Assembly (NCBI RefSeq): GCF_963675165.1
Contig: NC_087387.1
Span: forward strand, 1,612,501 to 1,676,500
From: Halichondria panicea
Lineage: Eukaryota > Porifera > Demospongiae > Suberitida > Halichondriidae
DNA: 64,000 nucleotides
Reading direction: 5' to 3'
Below, in pieces: positions 24,929 to 34,757 of this stretch. The notes beneath the pieces were generated by a model. The model had not been told where the DNA came from, searched no databases, and saw only the letters and a list, made by a program, of their open reading frames with translations. Within the stretch, counting starts at the first letter, position 1, and every line of letters starts with the position of its first letter. The position numbers and the translations under genes were made by a program.

Positions 24929-27900
24929 CCAACTGTAACTGCTCAACGGTTGCAATGCGACGAAAACTAACAGCTTCTAGCCATGTTCTCTTGAATTTAA
25001 TTCATGGATTAACACACTAAAGCTTCTTTCTCGAGTTATGGCTAGTTTGATTCACATTGTGAAGGCTGTTGCAGTCTCTTCAGAATCTTTCGTAGCATCA
25101 TATGTTTGCACAAAGTTTATATTTGAGTTAGCCTTGCACTAAATCACTAGCATCTTGTTTTTAGCAGTTGAACAGTATCAATTCTGAAAGCAATGATTGT
25201 GTTCCGACACTGACAGTAATAATAAACACTATGAGAATCACTAACAGTTACATAGACACATAATTTTTGAGAATAAGACTTAAACTTATTGTTTGCTAGA
25301 TTGATTAACTCTGTCACTCCAGTCTTTAAGACTTCCTTTAGCTGTCCAGGTGTTCTAGCTCCAATTCGAGCTATAGTTTAGACTCTTAACATAACATGCT
25401 CTACAGTACGTGCCTCTGCATACCGTAGATCTTGGAGCTCAGTCTTGAGATAGGCGTGACCATCCTACACGCCCATCTAATCAGCAGATGCACGTGATGC
25501 TGAGTTAACACAACTGCCCACCATGCGGGAGGGCGTGGCTAGACTACCAGATCCTGGCAGAATCAATTTTCATCTTTCTTGAGGTCCATGGTAAGCCACA
25601 AAACAAATGACACCATATACAATAGATGCATGTACACAAGTCTTTCTTTTCTTCAGATATAAATGGCTGACAGAGCAAAATGGCTGACAGAGCCAAGGAA
25701 AACAGTCTCTTGTGAGCTTTTAGTAGCCTTTTTTCAAAATATCTCTTCATGGGGCCCTGCATATAGTAGGCTGCCCCTAAGCTATCCATTAAAAGTGTCT
25801 ATTCGAGCCATGCTGGACTTCCAGCTCATTCTAGCTACTCAAGATCATCAAATCTAGCTCATGAATAAGTAATGACAAGGGCGTATACAGAGAAGAGAGC
25901 ATGCAACTCGCCCTATTCTCAGAATCATCCGACTTCGTATTGAGCTATTTTTAGAACTGCCCACAAAAACACACACGCGTAACCTTTGACCGCACAAGGT
26001 AAATCAAAGTCTTTTTTATATCTGAGCTAGCTCGATTGCAGCATAGTAAAACTAGTTCTCAGCAGCAGTATGGCTCGTACTAGCAGTGTCAAAGGCAAAG
26101 GCAAACCATCCAACAGTTGCAACTCCAAGAAGAAGAAACCTAGGTACAATAAACCTGTCTTCCTTAGTCTCTGGTACTTCTTAACAATACGCCCAGCACT
26201 TAACTTCCCGCTCAAAGGGGTTGTCTTGGACCTGGATGGACTAGGACTGGTCATGACACTTCTCTAAAATAATACTGCACTGTTAGCTAGCTAGCTAAAC
26301 AAAGGCAGCTCTGATCTGATGTACACGCCCATAATTATAACTCCGTAAACAACACCGCCCACTTGTTCACGTCCGTATACTGGATTCTATTTTTACGGTC
26401 TCTGATACGAAGTCGGATGAGTACGTAGGGTACATAGTGAGTTGCATGCCCTCTTCTCTGTATATGCCCTTGGTAATGAGCAAACGGTTAACACAATCGA
26501 TCCTAATTATGGTCATACACATAATAACAGATATTATAGGTGAATATGAATAGAGTTATTAATGCATACTAGTATAGTCAATCAGTAAAAGCCTTTTCAA
26601 AACAAGAGCTGGCTATTATACTTTGCTGCTCTTCACTATATATACTGTACTCCATTCATTTTCTTACCTTGTGCTAGTCCAATTGCAATCAGTCCACACA
26701 CTAGGAAAACAGTTAAGAGTGACCTTGTCGACATCATTTTAGAGCCAGTACTGTAACAGTTAGTATGTAGCACACTGAGGCCTTGTGAAGGAGGTTACAC
26801 ACATACATTCATGCAGGTGATTTCCCTGGGCTTGCCCCTTCAGTCCTATTAACTACTTCTATAGCTTCTGTAGCAGTATTATAACAGTTAGTATGTAGCA
26901 CACTGAGGCCTTGTGAAGGAGGTTACACACATACATGCACATAACTTAGTGAATAGGGGAAGTCCCAGGTGATTTCCCTGTGGCTTGCCCAGGAGTGTAC
27001 ATTGATGATATCAATTACATGAAGTCTACCAAGGACACAATTCGAGTAATTACTGTTTTGTCACGAGTCGACTTCCAGTCTGCCCTAAGACCCCCAAGTT
27101 TTCAGTATGCAAGACAAAACAGGAATACATACCACAAGTATTTTAATGGTTTCATAAGGATGACATCACAAAACATTGTTTTATCATAATTGAGATTCAT
27201 AATAACGACACCCAAAAACTCTACCAGATTGTAGTGAAGGGTGATTTTTTCTGAATTTCCAAAGCTCATAACACAGACCATTTACTGAACTAGAACTTGT
27301 TACTAGGAGATAAATTAGTTCAATATGGAATGTATTAACTCAGCAAGTTTGGACTAGATTGAGATAGTGTGAACAGCTTGCGCAAACCGTCGAAGTTAGC
27401 TCATTCTGAATAATCTCTGTGGTTGGTGGAACTCATGGCTGCATATCTCCAGATGTGAAAGGAACCAGTGACTGCCTAAAGTATCAACTAGTGCATCTGA
27501 TGCATGTGCATGCTTAGCAGCAAGCTAGAAGGCTTGAAGTCATTCATGAAGTGTTCTATGCTATTGCCAAGTTGTGTATTTATTTCAAAGTTTGTGTAAC
27601 TGCTTTGCAAACACCATTCATTTGTATGGCATTTACCTTGAATATGTTGTTATTTAGATCCTTTTGATTTGATCAACCAAGTTTTAGCTTGCTACGTTGA
27701 TGGTGAACAGCTTGCTCAAAAACTCGAACTTTCCGCAATCATTTTACACAACTTAATGCCAGTTTGACCCACATTCATATTTTAAAGTGTTTATCGTATG
27801 TTAAACTGTCTTCTTATTACATATTTCAACTTAGATAGCTCTAAAAACCTTCAGAAAAACTGTTCTCATTAATATATTCATGAGGCAACTTGTAGCACTT

Positions 27901-30813
27901 CCTGTCTTACAATATTTGGGGTCTTAGGGCAGACTGTTCTATATCAGATTCATCTTCACACATCTCCTGTACGGGGGAAATGAGAGTACTGAATGTAATC
28001 ATGCATGCATACGTCATTAATCAGATTGTAATACCCAGTAGTGTGTATATACACACATGCATGAGTCTATAGCGGTCATCCCTTGGACAGACTGTAATAA
28101 AGAGATGGCCTACTAAGTAGCACAGGTGGAAATTAACACACACGCTATAATTAATATGGGGGCCCATTAAAATGAGCAGACTACACTTGTACCTTGGAAA
28201 CTGAATGATTCTACAGTCAGCTATACAGTACACCAACAGTGCTATTGCACTAGCTAGTGTACAGTGGTGTATATTGTAGCCACTCTATAATCAGGTCATC
28301 CGATTGGTACTTGATATAAGACTCACGAATGTCCTCTATAATGCAATGCCAGTGGGTGGGAATTGCTGTACAACTGTGTACAGTACATTGTGCTAGTAGC
28401 CACTAACATTAATGTTAGGATGTGATCTCACACCCTCATAATTCAATTGATACACAAGACATATAATTTGGGCCAATATTTAACTTGTGGGGGTTGCGTA
28501 TTCACTGTTACAATAGTAAACAATTCGTTCAACTCGAAAACGATGATTTTTGTGACTAAAAATTTGTTTGAATTCATACGTTTTGGTACGCCACGCCTAC
28601 GTTTTCGTGGAAATTTACCGGCTATGCGGTAGTGTATTTGTATTTGTGAGTAGTGTCTACTGTATATGTAGTCACACCTCTTCTCCCTGTAGATTACGTG
28701 CGGCCAGGATCGATGATTTTGTGACCACTCTGAGAGATGTCCACAAAGAATTCCTATGGCCACTCCCTCCCTTTGATGACACGCACACGTTTTCACCTGC
28801 CTCAACAATTAGGGGTCAAAGTTCACCGCCAAGCAGCTCGGCTCCAGACACGCCCACCAAGTCAAATGACGTCACCCTGGGGAATCACGAAGGGGAAGTC
28901 CCTCCTGCTGAATCAACAATAGATAGCGAGGGCTTAGCATCGTCACTAAAACGTGCCAATCGTCCTCCTGACCTAGACCTCACCCCGGCTCACGCCATTG
29001 CTATCCTCAGAACTGCCTCTCAAGGACAATCAACTATAGACTCTCTGAGGGGGAATTCCCTTATTCAAGGGGCGGACCGATCGGACTTTGACCCCACTCG
29101 AAGCTCCACACCCTCGAAGCGATCCGGAAGCTTCCAGTCTGAACGTGTGTCTCTCATTATGAAACCTAACTCTTGTAAGTACTAATAGATTACTAATAAG
29201 TTTTTGTCCCCTTAGAAGTAAGCAGATAACTCTTAATGTTTGTGTTTAAAGGTATACTCAGGTGAGAACTAGAGGGGGCTTTTTGCTGTTTTCGACCCAA
29301 CCGTGCTAATGATATCTGCTGTTGATAAATTTTACAGTCTGAAGTCTCAGTTCCTACAGTACCAACTTTAAGCAGCTTATATATAGCTACCCATTTTCCA
29401 GAATTCCGATTGTCCAAGCCCATATGCATCCTAGCTTTCTCGTGGCTCTCTCAGACGTTGTATAGCGTGTATATTTCGATAGTATCAATGTTTGCGGTTT
29501 TCGTTGATTAAGCCACAAATTTAATATTGCATGCGCATGCTGCAAAAAGGCTGCTATTCAACGAAAACCTTTCTAACGGTCTTTCCGCTAACGTTTATAC
29601 CCTTGAAATATACCCTCTATACGATATCCCTGGTTACTCAAAGCGTGGGGTAGTTCTATGATAACCTCTTAACCCCCCTCTCCCTCGGTGCAGCGTCAGC
29701 AGATCTCAATACGGGGGCGGAGAACAGCTCTTTGGGTGACATCATGGAGGAGTCAGACTGGGAGCTCAATTCAGTGGTGGCCATGGCAACCGGTGAGAAC
29801 AGGCCGCCTGTGAAAGGATCATCACAAGCTGAAAAGGAAATCAGGTATTGTTTTGTAAGCTGCAGTGTTGTCGAAATGCCGATAATTCAATTAAAGTCTA
29901 TGCTGTTAGTGTACATGTACATGTGCGTACTAAGTACAGTACAGTTGTTTGTAAGACAAAACTGATGTCTAATAATTATGTTTTACTAGCTGTTAGTTTC
30001 TGCATGTACATGTAGTATGCTGCAATATACATATACGTACTACAGCTCTAAATCTCTGAGCACTCAATTTGAACAATGGTTGAAATTGTATTTTCCATCA
30101 GATATTTTGCTGACGTGATGCTGAGTGCGTGCTGTGTAGAGTGGGGCCTGGTGCTCGCTGTACTGCTATTGGACGCCTCCCTCGTCAACAGGGTGGTCCA
30201 GGAGGTCAAAGTTCACCCGAGCGTGGATGCAGCTGTCCTGTCCAGAGTGACTCAAGGCTACGAGGAGCTGTGTGACTGGGCTGATAATGAGTGGTGGGTG
30301 TGGCTGCATGAGACTATTGCAAGGATTGTAGTGTACTCTAGCAGCTTTAAATTTGTGTGTGTGTGTGTGTGCTAGCAACTATACAGTGTATATCAGCATT
30401 ATTGTATTGCAACGGTATATATAGCCTCGATTCCAGGCCGCAGGGAAAGGCGGGGCTGGAGTCGAGGCTATGGTATATATAGTATCAAGAGTAGATAAGA
30501 GTATATCCTCTTATCTACTCTTGACAGTATCTATAATTATACAGTACATCTACTACAAATACATGTATGAGAATGTCAATGGCAGCTAAAAGAGTCCTTC
30601 CTTCCCGAACCATTTATTAAACAGGGGGGGGTTGAACATTTTTCAACAGCCATAACCTAAATTAGTACCGTTGATCCAATGTCAATGATTTTCTGAAAGC
30701 TTTAAAGAAATTTTGTGTCCCATTAAAAGTGTTTTCTATCAGTTCCCGTACTCATTACCCCCCCCCCCCCCACACACATACACACATATCCCCCTACACA
30801 CTCACACACACAC

Positions 30814-30875
<62 letters not shown>

Positions 30876-31116
30876 CCCTGGCTACTCTCAGTTTCTATTG
30901 TCCCTGAGCCCTCATTTTGAGCAGCTGTCGCTGTTGGCACGGCAACACGACACCCTCTCATCAACCACCTCCGATCATAATACACCTTTGAACTCTTTGA
31001 CCTTTAACGAGGACTCTTCCCTACCCCCCACAGAGATCCCCCACGAACAGATAGACGGACTATTACGGACCCCCCAATCTAGCACTACTACAGAGTCTAA
31101 TTGTGTTCTATCATGA
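6948..31116 (+). CDS. RIC1: RIC1 homologue, Rab6 GEF complex subunit, copy 1 (5' end missing)
   Basis: Twenty-six exons join with consistent phases into 1371 codons plus stop: 6948-7078, 7528-7673, 13961-14186, 14509-14597, 15035-15228, 15680-15844, 16243-16425, 17409-17606, 17881-18052, 18413-18586, 18885-19003, 19367-19507, 19968-20061, 20323-20432, 20519-20565, 20691-20821, 21281-21423, 21686-21772, 22197-22244, 22307-22343, 22432-22684, 22990-23151, 28693-29174, 29694-29844, 30102-30293, 30876-31116. Landmarks of the RIC1 family include [59 protein letters not shown] and [23 protein letters not shown]1 with RGP1 activates Rab6/Ypt6 at the Golgi. The N-terminal propeller part is here; roughly the first 130 residues expected from animal RIC1 are not found in the 560 bases upstream. 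Two other genes are nested in its introns. Confidence 0.92.
7103..7226. mobile_element. CAGAGGAGG-family MITE, right end lost, copy 1
   Basis: A near-perfect hairpin in which CGACATGCGTGCACGAATCA is repeated in reverse about 90 bases later. The copy-2 version (49028-49162) is complete and flanked by TTGCAGGAC on both sides (49019-49027, 49163-49171). The copy-1 version lacks about 15 bases at its right end. It lies in the RIC1 intron directly after the 6948-7078 exon. Confidence 0.7.
7875..8816. mobile_element. 942-base insertion present only in copy 1
   Basis: Copy 2 reads straight through the site (CCGGTATAGGCC near 49815), so this block is an insertion. The ends CTCTTTCCTTGGCA and TGGCAAGGAAAGGG are inverted repeats with 12 of 14 matching. 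GTAT is repeated on both sides (7871-7874, 8817-8820). It contains an A22-type run near 8070 and no long frame, so it looks like a non-autonomous DNA element. Confidence 0.7.
9028..9262. repeat. Dispersed repeat shared with 34513-34757 and 50838-51070
   Basis: The block starting GAGTATTGTTAGTTTTAAGG recurs at 34513, where it abuts the end of the THAP gene, and in copy 2. Related non-coding sequence continues to about 9730, including a diverged partial copy of the TTATGCCTCGAGG family (9470-9600). No frame or clear terminal repeats. Confidence 0.55.
9894..10121. mobile_element. hAT-like MITE with TAGCCTCG ends and 8-base target duplication
   Basis: The ends TAGCCTCGAGACCAGGC and GCCTGGTCTCGAGGCTA are perfect inverted repeats. 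GAGGGGCC flanks both sides (9886-9893 and 10122-10129). An 8-base duplication is the hAT hallmark. The same element sits at 51699-51927 in copy 2, so it predates the separation of the copies. Non-coding. Confidence 0.75.
11020..13149 (+). pseudogene. Polytopic membrane-protein gene nested in RIC1, copy 1, frameshifted
   Basis: Exon 11020-11564 encodes a signal peptide and an ectodomain opening with five VPISSAA-like repeats. Exon 11781-13149 encodes several membrane helices, a [12 protein letters not shown] repeat block, another helix and a polar tail. Compared with copy 2 it has a 2-base insertion near 11326, one A fewer in a run near 12289 and two extra Ts near 12909. Each breaks the frame. 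Two of the three are homopolymer differences and could be sequencing errors, but together they argue for a pseudogene. AATAAA lies at 13464. Family not recognised. Confidence 0.7.
13512..13815. repeat. TTATGCCTCGAGG dispersed repeat (Helitron-like family), old copy
   Basis: Begins TTATGCCTCGAGGCGTAGCC after an A, then a (TG)n tract, then conserved sequence to TTGCACTA. It is present in both segment copies (57232-57535), so it predates their separation. Complete younger members are at 50028-50835 and 53500-54320. Another partial member is at 24834. Confidence 0.65.
16831..17019. mobile_element. Small inverted-repeat element present only in copy 1
   Basis: Copy 2 lacks this stretch (near 60478). 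The left end TACTGTATAGCTGGTAATTT resembles the reverse complement of the right end (TATACTGGGTAATTTCAAGG). Internal CCACGAA motifs are mirrored. Boundaries are good to a few bases. Non-coding, in a RIC1 intron. Confidence 0.55.
17058..17325. repeat. Tandem repeat of ~68-base units
   Basis: About four units sharing CACTTGTGTTTACTGTAGCA and CATTGCTCTTATCTTATAAG. Copy 2 has a single unit (about 60527-60600). The array expanded in copy 1 or contracted in copy 2. It lies in a RIC1 intron. Confidence 0.75.
18127..18295. mobile_element. MITE with TATACCGTATAGCGGGTAA ends
   Basis: The left end TATACCGTATAGCGGGTAA is mirrored by AATAACCCGTTATACCGTA on the right. In copy 2 the same element is itself interrupted by another MITE (61392-61601). 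Non-coding. Confidence 0.6.
19617..19810. mobile_element. MITE with CCGTATTACTAGAAT ends
   Basis: The left end CCGTATTACTAGAATACTTT is mirrored by CATTCTAGTAATACAGTA on the right, with TA next to each end. Related copies lie at 14270-14450 (both segment copies) and 61392-61601 (copy 2). The copy-2 counterpart of this one has lost its left end near 63093. Confidence 0.55.
20062..20150. repeat. Minisatellite after RIC1 exon donor
   Basis: A ~44-base unit containing GACCACCTGTACAGTGTATC begins just after the donor of exon 19968-20061. Copy 2 (63508-63640) has one extra unit. Confidence 0.6.
21482..21604. mobile_element. Short MITE with TATCAAGAGTA ends
   Basis: TATCAAGAGTA at the left is mirrored by TACTCTTGATA at the right around a ~100-base core. 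A solo palindrome of the same ends is at 30484-30527. Non-coding. Confidence 0.5.
23495..26737 (-). CDS. Single-pass type I membrane protein, antisense and nested in a RIC1 intron
   Basis: Five minus-strand exons join in phase into 233 codons plus stop: 26668-26737, 24049-24441, 23913-23966, 23726-23856, 23495-23548. The first gives two Met codons then a hydrophobic signal peptide ending GLAQ. The second is a Cys-rich ectodomain of 131 codons with N-glycosylation sites NLT and NVS. The third is a Ser/Asn/Thr-rich linker. The fourth holds one membrane helix ([17 protein letters not shown]) stopped by CKRKN. The fifth is an acidic tail ending ETTV, which resembles a class I PDZ-binding end. The first three introns are all phase 1, as in shuffled extracellular modules. 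All donors and acceptors are GT/AG. I do not recognise the ectodomain; a receptor or adhesion role is only an inference from topology. Confidence 0.75.
24834..25160. repeat. TTATGCCTCGAGG family member with long (TG)n
   Basis: Starts TTATGCCTCGAGGCGTAGCC after an A and carries a long TG tract (24880-24926). Homology to the complete elements ends near 25140; a further block of the same family (GATCCTGGCAGAATCAATTT) lies at 25552-25670. It sits inside the large intron of the antisense gene. Confidence 0.6.
25876..26472. mobile_element. 597-base inverted-repeat element with 7-base target duplication
   Basis: Ends of about 65 bases are inverted repeats, beginning CAAGGGCGTATACAGAGAAG on the left. 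GTAATGA flanks both sides (25869-25875, 26473-26479). A 65-codon Lys-rich frame (26070-26267) lies in the core but has no recognisable transposase motif. The element is within the intron of the antisense membrane-protein gene. Confidence 0.65.
26753..26990. repeat. Direct repeat upstream of the antisense gene
   Basis: AACAGTTAGTATGTAGCACA and the following ~60 bases (GAGGCCTTGTGAAGGAGGTT) occur twice, at about 26755 and 26881, each followed by GGTGATTTCCCTG. The pair lies immediately upstream of the antisense gene's start, in its presumed promoter. Confidence 0.6.
27070..28065. repeat. Inverted-repeat block carrying a look-alike of the antisense gene's last exon
   Basis: CAGTCTGCCCTAAGACCCC occurs on the + strand near 27078 and on the minus strand near 27930, with weaker matching beyond, as in a decayed transposon. 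Bases 27955-28060 also align with 23536-23640, the acceptor and intron of the antisense gene's last exon. The minus frame there is short and acidic and reaches a stop. Most likely a relic; I see no further exons upstream. Confidence 0.35.
30423..30527. repeat. Two small palindromes in the last RIC1 intron but one
   Basis: TAGCCTCGATTCCAGGCCGC and a mirrored GGAGTCGAGGCTA form a ~55-base hairpin. It is followed by TATCAAGAGTAGATAAGAGT with its reverse complement. Both use ends seen in longer elements elsewhere in the window. Confidence 0.6.
30765..30875. repeat. (CA)n tract forming the last RIC1 3' splice site
   Basis: A C-run then about 45 CA units ends in CACACAG, the acceptor of the terminal RIC1 exon at 30876. 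Minus-strand and other-frame reading of this tract gives only low-complexity His/Thr or Cys/Val. Confidence 0.85.
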
Positions 31117-31284
31117 CTGTACAATTTATTGTGTGTATTTTGATGTGTTGAATGGATTACGTTATATGTATTATAACCAATATTTTTTTTATTGACAGAT
31201 TTCCTTTTTCTATGGAATGCATGCTGGGGGGTATAATTCATGGTAAAAGAGCAGAATTATAATTACGTGGATACACCGCTATGG

Positions 31285-31595
31285 TAAGGAGCGCCTCAGT
31301 AATAAGTTAGATTCATACACTGCTGCCTTTGTCCATACAAAACACTATCAAGAAGTGATATGGGAATGTACTGGATACTAAGTGAAGTTGTGACCAATAG
31401 ATGTACTTTTACAAACGAGGATCCTTTTTGAATTGTGTTGATGGAGTTAGCAGTGAGAATGGCTCTAACTCGGAGGTGGTTGAATATCAACTTACCTTTG
31501 CCAACAGAACGTGAGGGAGAGAGTATTGAAACCTCTCTATTAATAGTCACCTTATGAACAGTTCACCCTCACAATACAGCCATTAATTTATTGAA
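31285..31595 (+). pseudogene. Relic of receptor-kinase exons 1 and 2
   Basis: The stretch GCCTCAGTAATAAGTTAGAT matches the sequence just before receptor-kinase exon 1 (about 40566). Then AAGAAGTGATATGGGAATGT matches exon 1, and from about 31385 the sequence jumps to the middle of exon 2 (GATCCTTTTT, TTGATGGAGTTAGCAGTGAG). An internal deletion removed everything between. The relic directly follows the RIC1 stop, as exon 1 of copy 2 follows a RIC1 relic. Confidence 0.75.
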
Positions 31596-31652
31596 TGCGT
31601 GCACCTGTATCAAACCATTGACACCACCAATGAATTGTTTGTATTTGTGTAG

Positions 31653-31836
31653 ATGGATTCAAACTGTTTTGCAAGGACAGTGCAGTATCTGTTCAAAATG
31701 AAACCTCTAGCCTGGCTCATCATATTTGGAGATGCTATCCACAACTTTGCTGATGGTGGGGGCAGCCATTGCTCAGAGCCTCTCGGAGTCAGCACTATGA
31801 TCGCTCTCATCTTCCACGAGATACCTCACGAACTAG
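31653..31836 (+). pseudogene. Orphan exon of a ZIP (SLC39, LIV-1 type) zinc transporter
   Basis: An exon with a good acceptor (GTGTAG) and donor (GTGAGT) encodes GDAIHNFADG and LIFHEIPHELG, the paired metal-binding motifs of helices IV and V in LIV-1 ZIP transporters. The segment between should read like VGAAIAQSLS; that peptide is present in another frame, flanked by two small deletions that cancel each other. The frame therefore stays open but the helix is scrambled. No other ZIP exons are visible. Most likely a stranded relic. Confidence 0.7.
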
Positions 31837-33052
31837 GTGAGTGCTTATGATAATTATAGTGTTGTGATGTTAAGTTACGTGTACAGTTAGACGTGGGTAG
31901 TTACTAATTTATGTAGCTACATACTGCCGATAGATGCGTGGGTGTGGTAGGTAGATAATGATAGCATGGTTTATGTATAATTATAGCTTCACTTTGACGA
32001 AATATTTTAGTTATGGAGTATTCTGCACTTTAGAGCTAGAGTAATTATAGTTAATCATATACAGAACACTTTTCTAAACATCGAGCTCTTAACAATTTTC
32101 TTTCCTGCTGAAATGTGAAAGTGGTTATGTAATAATTAATGACATACGTAGCTCATAATTTACAAACATTCTGTACCTTACCAATGACAGTCTCTTCCAT
32201 GATGTATACCAACATCCATCAAAGATCTAGCTATTCATTTTAGCTCGTTCTGGCTCAACCTAGCTCTCCTGCTGCTGCTGCACTACATACAAAATCCGTT
32301 TATACAGTTAGATGCTCCTTCTGTAATGTACTCCTGGTTGTACATAGGATTGACAGGGCTATTGTGTGTGTTTTCAATTATGTACATGTAGCTAGACCAC
32401 TGTGTAAAGAACTCACTGCAGAATCACTTCAATGTGCTGACCTCATTGCTAACGTCTAATTGCATTGAGAATAGCCCTCTTAATGTGTTGCCATAACTTT
32501 GTCAGAGTTTATTCAATATCAAAAATTTTTCATTTTTGGATTTCCTTATTAGAAAAAGCGTCTGTCTATATGTTTAGGAGGTGATAAGTTTCTACAGCTA
32601 GAAGTTAGGCATTTCCATGTAGAAATCTATGTATCAGGAGTGTCTTCTGTACTCTAGATATTATAGATAAGAGCACAAAGAGTACTTACTCTTGCAAGAA
32701 GCCACATTGACCATAGAACTTCCGGGGGGGGGGGGGGGGGGGGGTCAATGCATACAGACTTTAAACAGGTTTGTCGGTTTTAAATACAAGCATCTGGAGT
32801 TTTTTTGCAGTGAAGAGCCTGCTATAATTTGCATGCACATGTACATGTAGGCCTAAATCATTAGCTACCATGATATGCCGTATGCTCATGTACATTTGTA
32901 CTTAGCCTTGTTCCCAGAACCAATTTTTCTTTATGGAAAGGCTAAATGTGTACTATATATTCAGCTGTATAGGAAATACTGCTATACCTTAATATTTAAG
33001 GACTCTTACGTGCAGGTTTGTCTTTCAAGCCATTTAAGAATCTTACATAATC
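31837..33052. other. Intergenic stretch, no gene seen
   Basis: AT-rich. Bases about 32470-32640 resemble, in reverse, the non-coding block near 16500-16740. A G18-type run lies at 32725-32743. The last 150 bases resemble the flank before 35872, including an acceptor-like CTTACGTGCAG at 33006-33015, so they are probably the promoter or 5' untranslated region of the next gene. Confidence 0.5.
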
Positions 33053-33256
33053 ATGAGCAGCTCAACTTCAAAAAGCCAGTCATCCGATCATGGCCAGTCA
33101 CCAGTACGTATAATAACTGGAGGTGCTGAAGATCGAAACTGTCATACCAGGGAACACGCAATGACGTCAAGCAAACCCTCTGGCCCAGCACCTCCTCCAC
33201 AGAACCCTCCAGCTACTCAGAAGTTCTACTCGCCCACTCAAACTCCTCCAAATTAG
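33053..33256 (+). CDS. Small proline-rich protein, paralogue A
   Basis: A 67-residue frame starting MSSSTSK and ending with a Pro-rich tail (GPAPPPQNPP, then TQKFYSPTQTPPN at the stop). Its upstream flank, N-terminal heptad, Pro-rich tail and 3' flank (TCAAGAACAAGAA) align with paralogues B (35872) and C (37761), so selection or recent duplication has kept the coding register. The tail has PxxP-type stretches that could bind SH3 or WW domains. Unlike C it has Ser rather than Gly at position 2. Family not recognised; function unknown. Confidence 0.6.
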   Translation: MSSSTSKSQSSDHGQSPVRIITGGAEDRNCHTREHAMTSSKPSGPAPPPQNPPATQKFYSPTQTPPN

Positions 33257-33824
33257 TCTCGTCAAGAACAAGAAAGAAAAAAAATTGTTTAGAGTAGCTT
33301 AGTTTATGCTAAAAATATGTCGATTGTAAACTGTGATAGTTGTTCTGTTTAGCTTTAAACCTTGTGTAACGTAGTACACTGTAGTATGATAAGAGTTTAG
33401 GAACATAATGCGTTCACTTTGTTACCTTGATTATCTATCAGGCAGCATGTTTGTACTACCTTATGGTGACATCATTTCACGGGTATTAATGTTTGCAAGA
33501 ATGTTTTTGTCCAAGGAAAATGCAATGAAACCACTTTCGAGTAACTATAATTATACATACGTTAATCAGTTCACAACTTAAAGGGAGGGTGACACGAAAA
33601 AATCAACTTTTTAATTTTTGCGTGTTCTAATTGGGACCCAGATGCATGTTATAAAGATTGAAATATTTTAATTAATTATTCATGAAGTTACAGAAGGTTT
33701 ATTGAGGCAGATTTAGCATCCTGTCTAATTATGGACTTCCTGTTGTGGTTGAATGTGGGCGTGGCTACTACGTGATGTCATAGAAGGAACATGCAAAACT
33801 GAATGCAACTCAACTGTAGCTACT

Positions 33825-34530
33825 ATGGTCAACAGATGTGTAGCTGCTGGGTGCTCAAACACTCCTAGTAAAAAAGTAAGCTTGTTTAAGTTTCCCAAAG
33901 ATGCTGGATTAAGAAAAAAGTGGGGAAAGCAAGTTCAACGAACAAGAGCTCAATGGAAGGCCACTGATCACTCCTTCGTTTGTAGTGAACATTTTACTGA
34001 TGACAGCTTTGAAATTGACTCAGCTCTTGCTTCTCAATTTGGCCTGAAGAAAAGAAGGCGGCTGAAACCTGAAAGTGTCCCAACAATGATCACCCCAAAC
34101 AGATCACGAAATTGGTCATAAGAGAAGAGCAGAAGGGAGTGGCATCGGAAGAAAAGGAGTTGTAAGAAAAGGCAACGGCATGAGGTAAAGGTGCTGTTAA
34201 TCCTTGCATTCTGTAAGCTTAACCAGTACAGATTGTCAATCAAATTATTGCTGGACCCTCACACCTTCCAACTGTCAGTGAGGCTTCTGCTGAAGTCGAA
34301 TCAGATGATGAACCTAGTCCTAAATACAACCATGTATCAGTGCAAGCCTGTGTTCAAGTTAGCCAAAGAAATGTGTGTACTCAAGTATTGCCAAAAACAA
34401 GCACTAAAGGTAAGAGATTCTATGGCCGATAACAATTATACAGTGAAGTGTTTCTATTACTCTAGAAATACAAGTCAAGGTCACACCACTATTTCAAGAT
34501 GCTGAAGTGCAATGTTTGGAGTATTGTTAG
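33825..34530 (+). pseudogene. THAP-domain protein gene with one in-frame stop
   Basis: From ATG 33825 the frame encodes a complete C2CH THAP zinc finger: MVNRCVAAGCSNTP, the KFP of LFKFPKD, W in RKKWGKQ, CSEHF and the late VPTMI corresponding to the AVPTIF box. THAP domains bind DNA. A TAA at 34119-34121 then interrupts a Lys/Arg-rich stretch. Reading past it, a 58-base GT..AG intron (34174-34231) leads in phase to exon 34232-34409, and a second intron to exon 34466-34530. The last stop falls in the repeat shared with 9028. It may be a pseudogene or a truncated 98-residue DNA-binding protein. Confidence 0.7.
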
Positions 34531-34757
34531 TTTTAAGGTAAGTAGTATGATGTACTGGTTAGATTTGTGAGAAAGTTCTTTTTAATTAGCCGTACAGTAT
34601 AATTATTGATGTGCAGTAGTAACTAGTAACTCCAATAGAAGTTACCAGGAGTGCATGTCACTGCATTCACACCATTTGCAGAGGAGGATGATCAAAGGTT
34701 TTTAGTAAATAATTTGCTACCCAGAAGACTTAATCATCTAACTTTCCTTTGATATCG
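34513..34757. repeat. Dispersed repeat abutting the THAP gene
   Basis: Aligns with 9028-9262 (GAGTATTGTTAGTTTTAAGG onward) with scattered differences. It supplies the final codons of the THAP frame, so the gene is probably truncated here. Confidence 0.6.

Noticed and set aside
26070..26267. Small Lys-rich protein gene
   Set aside because: It lies wholly inside an inverted-repeat element with target duplications and shows no splice sites, homologue or motif.
30713..30985. His/Thr-rich and Cys/Val-rich frames
   Set aside because: They are translations of the (CA)n microsatellite.
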